DNA of 64,000 nucleotides from Planctomycetota bacterium (GTDB taxonomy: Bacteria; Planctomycetota; Phycisphaerae; WQYP01): positions 1-64,000 of the forward strand of contig JAKBMM010000003.1 in the NCBI GenBank assembly GCA_021831565.1. Direction: 5' to 3'. The position numbers were made by a program, and so were the translations under genes. Of this stretch, positions 1 to 9,245 are shown piece by piece. The notes beneath the pieces were generated by a model. That model did not search any database and had not been told where the DNA came from. It saw nothing but the letters and a program-made list of their open reading frames with translations. The first letter of the stretch is position 1; each line of letters starts with the position of its first letter.

Positions 1-2
1 AC

Positions 3-1004
3 TGTGTCATCATGCATCAGACGACTTGGGCCAAGGACCGGCGGGAAGCGGAAGTCAACGATGACGGCTGGACTTACCCGGTTACCTGGCAGGGACCGGG
101 GTTTTACGTGTATCTGCATATTCCGCCCGGCGCCTACACGCTCTCACTCTATTTTTTCAACAAGGATGGCCACAGTGGGCCGAACCGCAACCGTGATCAT
201 GTCCTTTCCCTGATTCCCCTGCCCGCAACCTACCACTTTGGCGGCGGGTCTTTTCCCAATACCGCGCCGCTGGCGAAGATGCGCGGTGCGGTCCAGAGCC
301 GGGTGGTGAATTTCTGGGGCGGGGTCTGGAAACGGTTTCTGGTTCGCGGGCCGATGAAACTGGCGATTCGCGTGGCCAAGAATTATTCGCTCAACGCCAT
401 GCTGTCCGGGGCGATGCTGGACCCGCTGGCCGAGCATCCGGCGCCCTATTATTTCGGCCACGGGGCCTGGCAAGCGCACGAGAGGCAGCGGGCGGAATTT
501 CGCACCAAATTGGTCGCCGCGTGGCACAACCACACGATAGCCCGATACGGAAGCGTCGGGCGGCCAGACGTGACTGGGGGTCAGACGTGGTCCATCAAAA
601 CGGCCCAACGAATTCTCGATATTCTTAACGTGCTCGAACATCGCAACCCCGCCGCCTGGGCCGCCAACCAGCGGCAGGCTTATCTATCAGTTCTGCGCTG
701 GTGTGTGGCAAAGTACGGCAAGCAGCCTCAAAACTCCGCCGCCGCGGTGCTCGCGGAAAAGTGCTATTACCACTTGGGGATGTTTCATCGCTGGGAGGCG
801 GTGGAAAATTCGCGCCACATTCTCACCACGCGGCAAATTGAGAAGGGGCTGCGGTGGAATAGTTATAGTCTTAATTACTTTGGCGGCCCCGCGTTTGAAA
901 CGATTCGGTGGTATTTGCACGGATTGCGTCACCCCCCTTACACGGGCAATAACATGATGAAGCGCATCCAATCTTACGAGTGGCTGCTACGGAGAAAGAA
1001 CTGA
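3..1004 (+). CDS. C-terminal part of a propeller-family ('DWRTQG'-tail) protein, cut by window edge
   Basis: The reading frame is already open at the first bases (C-V-I-M-H-Q-T-T-W), so this is the 3' end of a larger gene starting before the window. The visible 330 residues closely match the last third of the 885-residue protein at 56168-58825: both share TYPVTWQGPG, YVYLHIPPG, YTLSLYFFNKDGH, PNTAPLAKMRGA and a C-terminal helical part with VLEHRNPAAWAANQRQAY. In that paralogue this tail follows a membrane segment and a beta-propeller, so the missing 5' part is probably the same. Function is unknown. The next gene begins 44 bp downstream on the same strand. Confidence 0.75.
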   Translation, partial: CVIMHQTTWAKDRREAEVNDDGWTYPVTWQGPGFYVYLHIPPGAYTLSLYFFNKDGHSGPNRNRDHVLSLIPLPATYHFGGGSFPNTAPLAKMRGAVQSRVVNFWGGVWKRFLVRGPMKLAIRVAKNYSLNAMLSGAMLDPLAEHPAPYYFGHGAWQAHERQRAEFRTKLVAAWHNHTIARYGSVGRPDVTGGQTWSIKTAQRILDILNVLEHRNPAAWAANQRQAYLSVLRWCVAKYGKQPQNSAAAVLAEKCYYHLGMFHRWEAVENSRHILTTRQIEKGLRWNSYSLNYFGGPAFETIRWYLHGLRHPPYTGNNMMKRIQSYEWLLRRKN

Positions 1005-1048
1005 ATTCACCGGCCCGCACGGTCATGCTTTTTAGGAAGGGTTGTTCT

Positions 1049-2287
1049 ATGACATTCAAACGACCATTATGGCACATGCCGGCAGCGGCGCCATTGAAGA
1101 TGCGTGCAAATATCGGTGTTACCGCCGCGGCGCTGCTCCTATGCGCGTTAATCGGCTCGGGCCGGGTCGGGGCGACGACGCCCTCCTCAGCCGCAAGCAT
1201 GCCCCCCCGGCTGACACAGGCGCAATGGGACGCCCTTTTCAAGGCCGCCGACAAAAGAATTACTTCGCTGCGCCTGCGGGCGATTATTCGTCTTCGTTCC
1301 TACACAACAAAGTCCCAGGCGGAATGGCTCAACAAACAGATGCGGAAAGCATTGTCTCCGAAGGCATGGCAATTCTATAAGCACAAGTATGGTTCCGTTC
1401 CAGGACATGGCGCCGCGGGTTATGGCGTACAATTGATGGAGGTGCAATTAGATTGGAATGTTCCAGAAAGGCTGATCAATGCCCGGACAATTCAGTTTGG
1501 GGTCCAGACTCTTGGATTAGGGGGCGAAGTACGCAAGAGTCCTCGGATTACAATCTGGGTCGCGGGACGGCGGTTGGAATGGCACGCCACCTTTTTTCAT
1601 GGAATATGGGCTGTATCTTTATACAAACGGAACAGCGCCTGGGCTCGGCAGAGGTGGTCGAATTGGTGGACGGCATCCGGTTCTGCGGATATTGCGTATG
1701 CTCGGTCGCCTTTCGCGGCATCTTTCAGCCGAGGGACCCGAGGGACAAAGACCGGCCACTTCCACATTAGTTCTCATTTGATCCGACAGAAGTATGATCC
1801 ATCGTCAGGGATTATCCAGTTGGTATATGAACTGTTCCATAAGAGAAAACCACTTGCTATATTCAGGGGGGGATTGCACGGGAGAGTAGAGGTTTACTAC
1901 AACTTGAAGCTCGCTGGGGGACTGCGGCTTTACCGCAAGGCGGTGGAGGTGGTCAATGGCTTCCAGCGCGTGCTCAAAAGTGAATTTGACTTCCGGCGAT
2001 TTAAAAAGAGCGGCGGGGTGTGGTTTCCCACCCGGATTCGCGACCGAGCCTGGGGAGGCAAGGAATTTAAGCGTCTCGAACAAGACGAGACAATTAAGAT
2101 TAGCCACCTTGCCGTCAACCGGATATTTCCACCGGGGAGATTTCAATATACGCCGCCCTTCGGCGCAACCGTTTACGATGGGCGGACAAATAAAACATAT
2201 GTTGTCGGATTGAATAATCCCGGCGTTCCTCCGGCCGCGCCGGGTGAGGGGGCCGGAGGAAAAAAAGGCTCTGACGCAGGAAAATAG
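1049..2287 (+). CDS. Exported protein of unknown function
   Basis: The ORF track starts at 980, but AGGAAGG lies 8 bases before the ATG at 1049, giving a 412-residue protein starting MTFKRPLWHM. A hydrophobic stretch (VTAAALLLCALIGSG) followed by small residues looks like a signal peptide. The rest contains many Trp, Arg and Tyr residues and no motif I recognise. The C-terminal part (GGVWFPTRIRDRAWGGKEF) has the feel of a LolA-like beta fold, but that is only an impression. It sits directly after the propeller-tail gene and before another exported protein of similar style, so the three may be co-expressed. Confidence 0.6.
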   Translation: MTFKRPLWHMPAAAPLKMRANIGVTAAALLLCALIGSGRVGATTPSSAASMPPRLTQAQWDALFKAADKRITSLRLRAIIRLRSYTTKSQAEWLNKQMRKALSPKAWQFYKHKYGSVPGHGAAGYGVQLMEVQLDWNVPERLINARTIQFGVQTLGLGGEVRKSPRITIWVAGRRLEWHATFFHGIWAVSLYKRNSAWARQRWSNWWTASGSADIAYARSPFAASFSRGTRGTKTGHFHISSHLIRQKYDPSSGIIQLVYELFHKRKPLAIFRGGLHGRVEVYYNLKLAGGLRLYRKAVEVVNGFQRVLKSEFDFRRFKKSGGVWFPTRIRDRAWGGKEFKRLEQDETIKISHLAVNRIFPPGRFQYTPPFGATVYDGRTNKTYVVGLNNPGVPPAAPGEGAGGKKGSDAGK

Positions 2288-2290
2288 AAT

Positions 2291-2443
2291 GTAACCGTTC
2301 ACGGGCCAAAAACCGCGTAAAATCAAAGAAATAATGTGGAATCTGAAGTTTATGGGGCATAAAAATCACAAAAAAAGTGATCTGCAAGGCAAAAAGTGGC
2401 GTTTTTTTTGCTGATTACGCCACTTTTGCCCGTGAACGGTTAC
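2291..2443. repeat. 153-bp element with perfect 16-bp inverted ends (MITE-like)
   Basis: The left end GTAACCGTTCACGGGC and right end GCCCGTGAACGGTTAC are exact reverse complements. The interior is AT-rich and contains two further hairpins: ATCAC-A7-GTGAT, and a 10-bp stem AAAAGTGGCG/CGCCACTTTT. Nothing inside is coding. This fits a small non-autonomous transposable element. The GTAA start recalls IS66-family ends, but I see no transposase and no target-site duplication. Related ends occur at 42164-42312, 49663-49678 and 59516-59531. Confidence 0.6.
2392..2427. terminator. Probable bidirectional terminator hairpin
   Basis: AAAAGTGGCG pairs perfectly with CGCCACTTTT across a 16-base T-rich loop. 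A-rich and T-rich flanks on either side give the form of a Rho-independent terminator readable from both strands. It lies about 105 bp after the exported-protein gene ending at 2287, inside the inverted-repeat element. Confidence 0.4.
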
Positions 2444-2641
2444 GGCCAGGAAAAGCCGGCGACAAGCCGGAAATTGATATGGCCGCCGCGGCGGCGGAGA
2501 AGCATCAGCGGAAAAAACCGACAATAAACCAGACAGTTTCCGGAGGAAACTAACCATGTGTCGCTTCTTATGAGAGGATAGTTAGCGAGTCGCGCCGGCT
2601 GATGCCACCGGGCGATTCAACTTTGTACTGGAGAAACTTCG

Positions 2642-3754
2642 ATGATCAGAAAAATAAAATTACCTATTATTCTCCCAGCCACAATGTCGCTTTCCATGGC
2701 GATTTTCGCCAGCTTGGCCGCGGGGGCATCAGTCTCCCCCGCGGCCACTTCACAGGCGTTACGTAAGGCCGTGGTGCGGCGGCTTGCGCATCTGCAGAAT
2801 GTGGTTGTCACCTACGACATGGACGTTGATTACCCACCCAACCATCGTATCTCGGAATTTACGCGAAAAATTCTTGCACAGATCAAGAAAGCGCATCCAG
2901 GGGCCCACTTTGGACCACCCCTCCGTGGCCACTACATGTATACCTGTTGCTTTTCCTTCCTTAACGGGCGGATGCGCTATGATAAAACCATGACGCCAGC
3001 GACCGTTGCCAAACTATCGGCGCCGGGCGGCCCGGGCGCTGGCCTTGTCAAGAGTATCCTCACGATCACGCCGGAACGCGCCGAAACCCTGCAATACCAG
3101 TTGCATTTTATGAAGGCCCCGATCGGCACGATTGCGGCCAGAGCCTCTCTGCCCAGTTCCCCACTGCCAATTGTCTGGGCGTTGGGTCTAAGGTCACCTC
3201 CCTTTCCCCCGCACGACGCCGCCCCGCATTGGCTTAACGGGCGGGCAATACGGAAGATAAAGTTTGCAAGAACCAGTCCAGTGACTTTCTCGCTGATGCA
3301 AAGGAGACCCGACGGCTATCGATACCAGTGGCTCTTCCGGACCAAGCCCGCTCTCGAACTTGTCGGGATAATCGCGTCCTTCACCGGTTTTGAACGATAC
3401 CGCCGCATTGGCATTGTACGCTTAAGCATAGGAAAGTGCAGCGACTTTCATAAGGTGGGTGGCTTGCTACTACCAGGCCGCATCGTCGAAACGGGATTTT
3501 TCGGCGGGAAGTACGGTGTACTTTATAACGCAATACTCACCAAAATAAAGTACACGATTGGGGCCGCGGCGAACACGTCCAAGAGTTATTTCATTCTCTG
3601 GCCCACAGGGTCAAGCGTGATCGACGAACGGCTAAACAACCATGTCTTCCACGTCGGGGTTCACCGGACGCGCCTTACTGACAAGGAGATATTCTCTATA
3701 CTCCGGCGACAGGATCACGGCGGCAAAATTAAACCGGCGACAACGCGCCCGTAG
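2642..3754 (+). CDS. Exported protein of unknown function
   Basis: A 370-residue protein beginning MIRKIKLPIILPATMSLSMAIFASLAAG, a clear signal peptide with small residues at the likely cleavage site. GGAG lies 9 bases before the ATG. The mature part mixes basic and aromatic residues (DGYRYQWLFRTKPALELVG) and has a pair of adjacent cysteines (YTCCFSF). It resembles the preceding gene in size, export signal and style, and the C-terminal NNHVFHVGVHR parallels TNKTYVVGLNN there, so the two may be distant paralogues. No family recognised. Confidence 0.6.
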   Translation: MIRKIKLPIILPATMSLSMAIFASLAAGASVSPAATSQALRKAVVRRLAHLQNVVVTYDMDVDYPPNHRISEFTRKILAQIKKAHPGAHFGPPLRGHYMYTCCFSFLNGRMRYDKTMTPATVAKLSAPGGPGAGLVKSILTITPERAETLQYQLHFMKAPIGTIAARASLPSSPLPIVWALGLRSPPFPPHDAAPHWLNGRAIRKIKFARTSPVTFSLMQRRPDGYRYQWLFRTKPALELVGIIASFTGFERYRRIGIVRLSIGKCSDFHKVGGLLLPGRIVETGFFGGKYGVLYNAILTKIKYTIGAAANTSKSYFILWPTGSSVIDERLNNHVFHVGVHRTRLTDKEIFSILRRQDHGGKIKPATTRP

Positions 3755-3862
3755 CATTGGCGACTCGCCCGCCATATCGCGGCGGAAAGCCATGCTTATA
3801 CAAAATTATATTTCCCTGTTTTATCCTTGGATATTGTTGGGGGATGGAGCTACAGTTAATAT

Positions 3863-4117
3863 ATGTTCAATCCCTACGCATTGCTGTTGCCTGTGATTTT
3901 CGGCGGGGTTTTCGTCTTCGCCTTCTGGAAAGCCGCCGACATCGACGAGCAGCCGCGGTGGCTGTGGACCGGCCTTTCGGCGGCGGTCTTCTTTTTTACA
4001 TTCTTTTATATGGGCTGGGGCTATATCGGGAGTTTTTTCGGCCAGATTTTTCTGGCCGCGGCGATCGCCATCGTGCGCGCGGTATTCTACATAATTGAGA
4101 TCAACAAGAAACCATGA
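3863..4117 (+). CDS. Small membrane protein, three predicted membrane segments
   Basis: An 84-residue protein, mostly hydrophobic: ALLLPVIFGGVFVFAFW, LWTGLSAAVFFFTFFYMGW and IFLAAAIAIVRAVFYII. A short polar link (KAADIDEQPR) separates the first two segments. A weak GGAG lies upstream. It converges on the DUF4340 gene with a 35-bp gap. Hydrophobic codon use over the whole length supports it being real. No known family or function. Confidence 0.5.
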   Translation: MFNPYALLLPVIFGGVFVFAFWKAADIDEQPRWLWTGLSAAVFFFTFFYMGWGYIGSFFGQIFLAAAIAIVRAVFYIIEINKKP

Positions 4118-4152
4118 CGTGCGCCAACCTCCGGCGGCAAGAGCCATGGGCA

Positions 4153-6255
4153 TTACTTCGTGGCCGGTTTATTTACCATCGGTTGGGACGGCGCAGCGAT
4201 GAAACTTTCAATCGCTTTCACCAGCATCGACGATGGCTGGAACACCCATTGAGGAGCGCCGGCCGCTTGCGGCTCCAACAGCAGGGCATACCAGTGCGGC
4301 CCGGCCGGATTTTTTCCGATGGTTGCGCGGCCCAGGAGTTTGCCCGCCACGGCGGGTTTCCGGGCGGACGATCGTAGATGGGGACATCCGGGCCATATTT
4401 TTCTGTTCCACAATTCAATGGAAACGACCTGTTGCCCGGCCACGCGGGCGGGCGGAATTTTTTTAGCCACGGTTTTCATGGCCGCGGCGGCGCTGGCTGA
4501 TTTTTTACCGGTGGATTTCTCCACAGGCGGATGATGGATCGGCGCGGTGCGCGTATGGGTCGTTACCCGCAACACCACGGCATGGAGGGGATGAATCCGG
4601 TGTGCCTTGAGATACCACTGTTTATTCTGGACGGGATTCAGAGCGTCCAGCAGGTCCTGCACCGCGCCGGCGGGGGCGGCGGTTTTCTTGCGCATCCGGC
4701 GCGTCAACATCCATTTGCTGGAAATGTGAAGCAATCGCACCGATCCAGCACCAACCGGAGAAGTAATCGTTATGGCGGAAACGTTGGGACCGGGGATGGC
4801 GGTCACTATCCGGCTGCGCAGCGCGGTGACGGGCGGCAACAACCTGGTTATCGCCTTGTTGGGAATCAGATAAACACTCGGCCATTGGGGGAGTTTGGCC
4901 GGAGTCCATCCGTTCTTTTGGGATGTTCCCAGAGCAATCACGACGGGGTGAACTTTGTTGGGAATATCCAGCCGCAGAGATTGCCGTGGCGGATTCAGCC
5001 CCAGCTTCTTGAGGTCAACCGGAGCATCGATGAATTTTCCGGCGCGAATTTTTTTTAACTCTTTGAGCACTCTCTGGACAGCAGGAGCGTCGGCCGGCAG
5101 CAGCGGCCCACCCGCAAAGTTTCCGGGCGTTGTGCCCATGCGCCAGGCGCCTTTCTTGTTCTTGCGCAAATATAGAGAAGCGGGTGTGGCCGGGGATATG
5201 CCCACACGCCGCCGCATCGCCAATCGTGTGGCTTTCATAACCTTGGCGCGGGTGAGCGCTTTATCGCGCCAATCGGCGAGCGATTGATCCAGTGATTGGA
5301 ACGTGGTGTTTCGCACGACACACACCGTGGGATTCTGGCTGCTCAGGGCGTAACGAAACTTGTCAGTAAGATCGGTGTATCGACCGAAATGAATAACCAG
5401 CGGCGGCGCAGCCGCCGGGTGGGTTGTCGTCGGCTTTATTTTGGCCGATTTTTTCGGTTTTTTTTCCGACGGAGCCTGGAACCGCACTTCAATAGTCAAT
5501 GGACCCTGTTTCCAAGCGGCGGACTTTTGTGATTCAGATGAAAATCTATGTGCGGTCAACAGTTGGACGTTGCTGAGCCAATTGGCGACTTTGGATTTAT
5601 TCGCCGGAGCCAGAAATGGTTTAGTGATGATCCATCTCTGGCCGTGCCGGACGATGGTGATCGTACCGGTGCGGGATTGAATTCGGATGGACGCCACGCG
5701 CGCGGTATGAAAGCGGGTGAGATTGCGATTGCGGAATTTCATGGACGGGCGTTCCAATCGTCGCAGCCAAGCTGCGCCGACCACATACAGGTAGCGGGAT
5801 TTCATTCCCGCGCGGCACACATAAAGCCGACCGTCAGAATTATGCCGGCCGATGTCGAGGGTATAGGTCTTGCCCGTTTTGTCGGTCAGAGTGAGCACGG
5901 CGCGCGGCGGCGCCAATCCGGCCGCGGCCGGTGAATGACCGCCCGTTTTCTCGATCCTGACCCGATAATGCCAGGAAAGTTTGCGAAGCGTCTGAACCAG
6001 ATCATTGATTGTGTAATCACGCGCCCAGGCGCGCACCGGTCGAATCATGCGCCAATGACGGCCGTGGCGCTCGAACCTTAGTGTCCGGCCATGCGCGGTA
6101 TGAAAAGCCAGAGTGCGAATTGCCGTGGGGCGCGGAGTAAAAACCAGTCTGGTGGTGCGGTGCGGCGCCGGCCTGGGCTGATGAGCCACGTAAAGCACCA
6201 CGCCGGCGAGCACGAGAAGAACCACGAGCATCGCGAGAGTCAGTTTTACATTCAT
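4153..6255 (-). CDS. DUF4340-domain membrane-anchored protein
   Basis: A 700-residue protein with an N-terminal membrane anchor (LTLAMLVVLLVLAGVVLYVA) followed by a long outer region. Repeated elements of the type 'YTLDIGRHNSDGRLYVCRAG' and 'IRIQSRTGTITIVRHGQRW' are typical of DUF4340. This family sits beside GldG-like genes in many bacteria, as here: the GldG-like gene ends 55 bp upstream. Pro/Ala/Lys-rich stretches near residues 280 and 590 look like linkers. It is probably an accessory subunit of the ABC system encoded upstream. The substrate is unknown. Confidence 0.75.
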   Translation of the reverse strand: MNVKLTLAMLVVLLVLAGVVLYVAHQPRPAPHRTTRLVFTPRPTAIRTLAFHTAHGRTLRFERHGRHWRMIRPVRAWARDYTINDLVQTLRKLSWHYRVRIEKTGGHSPAAAGLAPPRAVLTLTDKTGKTYTLDIGRHNSDGRLYVCRAGMKSRYLYVVGAAWLRRLERPSMKFRNRNLTRFHTARVASIRIQSRTGTITIVRHGQRWIITKPFLAPANKSKVANWLSNVQLLTAHRFSSESQKSAAWKQGPLTIEVRFQAPSEKKPKKSAKIKPTTTHPAAAPPLVIHFGRYTDLTDKFRYALSSQNPTVCVVRNTTFQSLDQSLADWRDKALTRAKVMKATRLAMRRRVGISPATPASLYLRKNKKGAWRMGTTPGNFAGGPLLPADAPAVQRVLKELKKIRAGKFIDAPVDLKKLGLNPPRQSLRLDIPNKVHPVVIALGTSQKNGWTPAKLPQWPSVYLIPNKAITRLLPPVTALRSRIVTAIPGPNVSAITITSPVGAGSVRLLHISSKWMLTRRMRKKTAAPAGAVQDLLDALNPVQNKQWYLKAHRIHPLHAVVLRVTTHTRTAPIHHPPVEKSTGKKSASAAAAMKTVAKKIPPARVAGQQVVSIELWNRKIWPGCPHLRSSARKPAVAGKLLGRATIGKNPAGPHWYALLLEPQAAGAPQWVFQPSSMLVKAIESFIAAPSQPMVNKPATK

Positions 6256-6310
6256 GGAGTGGAGCCTCGCTAGTTAGGCCATTGGTCATTATGACCCAAT
6301 GATTGTTGTG

Positions 6311-8428
6311 CTATATCCGTCGGCGAACCAGAAACACGACCAATCCTCCCAAGACGGCAAAAGTCGCCGGTCCGACGAAACTGGCCAGCCGCACGAACAT
6401 TTCCGCGCCGGAAGAAAGCTTGCGAATTCGCAACGCCACGGTGGCGCGCGGGCTTACGGCAATCAGGTGCGATTCGTGAGCCAGCCAGTACATACTGTTC
6501 AGGAACAATTCGGCATTGCCCGGGAAATCGGAAATCACCACGGGTTGACCGCCGGCGAGGCTCAGATAGCCTTCGTTGATCACGCCATTGGCGATAAAAA
6601 GCGGATCACCGATCGCCACGACGCGCGTGGTGAATTTCCGCGCCATCACTCCGATCGGCAAAGGCGACTTGAGGTCGCCCGGCGCGAATCCGGCCCGGGT
6701 AGCCTGGGGCTGCGTGGTTCCCCAGATATTGGTGGAGTTGGCGGTTCGCACCAGCACCTGCGCGACGGTATTTTTCGGAGCGGATGCCAGCGGCTCAATC
6801 ACGGTAGGCGCCAGCAGCGGCGAACCTTCATAGGAGGTGAAAATGGTCCTTAGCGATTCGATCGGTTTGCCAATGGTTGTTTTCGGATAGCTGGAAACGG
6901 CGAACTGGGGTATCAGCACATGAACTCCGGGGTGAACCTGCATGCGCTGTACCACGCTGTAAGTGGAGCGCAATCGAATACCATAAGAAGCCAACATGCT
7001 CTTAAATGGAATATGGCCCTGAGTGGTCATAAGAAGTTGTGCGGGCATGGCGCCCAGCAGGAACATGGCGTTGCCGCCGGCGGAAAGTTGTTTTTTGATT
7101 TCGGTTTCAAGCTGCTGGTACTGCATGAGAGCCAGCATGGGCTGCTGTCCGGAGGGGGGCAGATCCAGCACGACCCAGATAACTCCTTGACCAATGGCCG
7201 GGGGAGCAGTACTGGCGGCGGGAGCCTGCGGGTTCGGTGGGGTTGGTGACCACTGGAAAACCTTGAAGTTGTTCCGGCGGAGAATGCGCGCCGCGTGGCT
7301 GAATGGGCCGCCCCGGGAGATCAGGTTCTGTGGATCGAGACTGACAAACACCACCTTGGGCGGATGTTTCTGCGTCATGGCCAGGAGAGCGGCGTTGACG
7401 GCCTGTTCTCCCTCAAAAAGATAATGGATGCGACCGCTGACGCCCTTGCGCGGCAGGAAAAGTTCGTTGCGGGTGAGTACCCTGGCGTTGTGCGGGCCCA
7501 TAAGCACCAGGGAGTCCGGGGAAAGGTTCCGGAGAACCCGGCTGGATTTTACCGGTTTAAGAAGAGTAAGGGTGTTGATGTACGCGGTCAGCGAGACCGC
7601 CCGTTTTTTTATATCAGCCGTGTTCTTTTTGAGCCAGGCTTGCACAGCGGGTCCAAATTCGGCGCGAATTTTCTTTTCGGAAATCCTCTGGAGATTGTCC
7701 TGAATGTTCCGCAGGGCGCTGGTGATTCGCCGGATCAGGCCCGGCCAGTCGGGCAAGGTGCTTTTGATCTGGCGGGCGACGCGCCGCTGGGTGCGACGCA
7801 TCAGCCGGGGAAGATAGTCGGAAAACACGCTGGAAAGAACGATGTAGTGGGCCAATTCGCGGCGGTTCCGAGCCACCGCGGCCTGGCCGGAGAGTGCCCG
7901 GATACCTTTCGCCCGCGTCTTGAAAAAGGCCAGCAAGCGCCGGGCAAGGGGATCAAATTGCCGCAGAGCCTTCCGGTACGGCTGGAACTGATCGCCAAAA
8001 CGATGGCGCAGTTGTACCAGCAGAGCGTGGCGCGAATGCGGTTTGAATATTTTCACGCGGTGGGATGCCTGGGCGTATTCTTTCATAAGCCGCTGGACCT
8101 TCAGCCCGTCGGCCCGCTCCGCCGGATCCGCCGCCAGGCTGGTCGGAAACAAATTAACCAGGAAATAGGTCTTTCCGGAACGGTCGATCTGGCGAAGCAG
8201 ATCGTGCGTGCGCGGCGAAAGGGAATATATTCCACCGGTGGTGCAGTCTCTGGAGTAGTTGAATTTTACGGAAAGCCAATCCGCCAGTGCCACGACCGCC
8301 ACCACGGCGAGTACCATGATCGCGGTGTTCGAGCCGTACATCCACCGCCTCTGGCGGACGGTAAATACCCGTGGCGGGGCGTTCCTGGCCGCGGTCCGCG
8401 GCGGGTTGGTCTTGTCGGGTTGCGTCAT
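6311..8428 (-). CDS. GldG-like ABC transport auxiliary protein
   Basis: A 705-residue protein with one N-terminal membrane segment (NTAIMVLAVVAVVALADWLSVKFNYSRD), then the GldG-like start 'TTGGIYSLSPRTHDLLRQID', and a C-terminal membrane segment (VGPATFAVLGGLVVFLVRRRI). The core has VVFVSLDPQNLISRGG and VVAIGDPLFIANG, characteristic of the family. Between about residues 130 and 280 there is a highly charged helical insertion absent from short family members. It is the third gene of a four-gene operon (ATPase, permease, GldG-like, DUF4340). In gliding bacteria the relatives form an ABC complex needed for motility; here the role is unproven. Confidence 0.8.
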   Translation of the reverse strand: MTQPDKTNPPRTAARNAPPRVFTVRQRRWMYGSNTAIMVLAVVAVVALADWLSVKFNYSRDCTTGGIYSLSPRTHDLLRQIDRSGKTYFLVNLFPTSLAADPAERADGLKVQRLMKEYAQASHRVKIFKPHSRHALLVQLRHRFGDQFQPYRKALRQFDPLARRLLAFFKTRAKGIRALSGQAAVARNRRELAHYIVLSSVFSDYLPRLMRRTQRRVARQIKSTLPDWPGLIRRITSALRNIQDNLQRISEKKIRAEFGPAVQAWLKKNTADIKKRAVSLTAYINTLTLLKPVKSSRVLRNLSPDSLVLMGPHNARVLTRNELFLPRKGVSGRIHYLFEGEQAVNAALLAMTQKHPPKVVFVSLDPQNLISRGGPFSHAARILRRNNFKVFQWSPTPPNPQAPAASTAPPAIGQGVIWVVLDLPPSGQQPMLALMQYQQLETEIKKQLSAGGNAMFLLGAMPAQLLMTTQGHIPFKSMLASYGIRLRSTYSVVQRMQVHPGVHVLIPQFAVSSYPKTTIGKPIESLRTIFTSYEGSPLLAPTVIEPLASAPKNTVAQVLVRTANSTNIWGTTQPQATRAGFAPGDLKSPLPIGVMARKFTTRVVAIGDPLFIANGVINEGYLSLAGGQPVVISDFPGNAELFLNSMYWLAHESHLIAVSPRATVALRIRKLSSGAEMFVRLASFVGPATFAVLGGLVVFLVRRRI

Positions 8429-8479
8429 AATCGGATCGTCTCCTGGCCGGCAGGGGAACCTGCCGAGGGGGGCAGGCTC

Positions 8480-9226
8480 TCAGCGCCACTTGCGGCTTTC
8501 GATGACCACATAGGTCAAAAACAGAAAAAGGAATGTCCCGCTGAGGAAATAGACCACGTGTTCGGTGTCTATGACGCCGCGGGCGAAATTCGCCATCTGG
8601 GGTTCGATGGCCAAGTAGTTCAGCAGGTGTTGGATCCACCCCGCCCACGCCCAGGAACGGCGTATATAAATGGAAAGAAGCGAGGCGACCCCCTGGCAAA
8701 GAATTCCCAGCGTTACCAGCGTGACACAACTGCTCATGGCCGCAAGAATCTGGTGCTCGGTGCAGGCGGAAAAAAACAGACCGATGGCCACCATCATCGC
8801 GCCCATGAGCAGCAATCCGAAGTAACTGGTGAGCACAGGCATGTAATCGGGGCGGCCGAATAGAGAGAGAATGATGACGAATACAAAACTCGAGGCGATC
8901 AGGGCGCTGTAAAACGCCATGGCGCCCAGAAATTTTCCCAGCACAATCTGCAGCTCGGTCACGGGGCCGGTGCGGAGCGCTTCCATGCGGCCCGAACGGT
9001 ATTCCTCGGAGAACAGCGACATGGTCATGAACGGAACCAGAAAAATCAGAATCAGGTGGTTCCATTGGAACATGGGACCGGGATCGGCCAACTGCCCCGG
9101 CTGGAAAACCATCAGCGCGAAAAGCAACCCCACGAACAGGAGGTACAGCGCCAACACAATGTACCCGATGGGCGAATAAAACAGCCCGCTAAGTTCGCGA
9201 CGGGCGATGGCCAGGGTTTGCGACAT
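8480..9226 (-). CDS. ABC-2 type permease (GldF-like)
   Basis: The track extends to 9418, but that extension lies inside the ATPase gene. The ATG at 9226 (MSQTLAIARREL) follows AAGAGGT and starts the conserved family N-terminus 'ELSGLFYSPIGYIVLALY'. The 248-residue product has about six membrane segments and the typical 'FLVPFMTMSLFSEEYRSGRMEALRTGPVTELQIVLGKF' region, quoted here only as its two halves' style: SEEYRSGRMEALRTGPV and LGKFLGAMAFY. It would form the membrane channel for the ATPase encoded 19 bp upstream. Confidence 0.85.
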   Translation of the reverse strand: MSQTLAIARRELSGLFYSPIGYIVLALYLLFVGLLFALMVFQPGQLADPGPMFQWNHLILIFLVPFMTMSLFSEEYRSGRMEALRTGPVTELQIVLGKFLGAMAFYSALIASSFVFVIILSLFGRPDYMPVLTSYFGLLLMGAMMVAIGLFFSACTEHQILAAMSSCVTLVTLGILCQGVASLLSIYIRRSWAWAGWIQHLLNYLAIEPQMANFARGVIDTEHVVYFLSGTFLFLFLTYVVIESRKWR

Positions 9227-9245
9227 TCGATGATACCTCTTGCAC

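Larger units (their letters stand above)
2288..2641. other. 354-bp intergenic stretch with an inverted-repeat element
   Basis: No gene is seen here. Its first half is the 153-bp inverted-repeat element at 2291-2443, which contains two hairpins. The second half is purine-rich and leads into the GGAG ribosome site before the ATG at 2642. Confidence 0.6.

Noticed and set aside
7295-8863. A 522-residue plus-strand ORF opposite the GldG-like gene
   Set aside because: It is an antisense shadow of high-GC coding DNA, rich in Gly/Arg/His with no domain, and the opposite strand has a clear family match.
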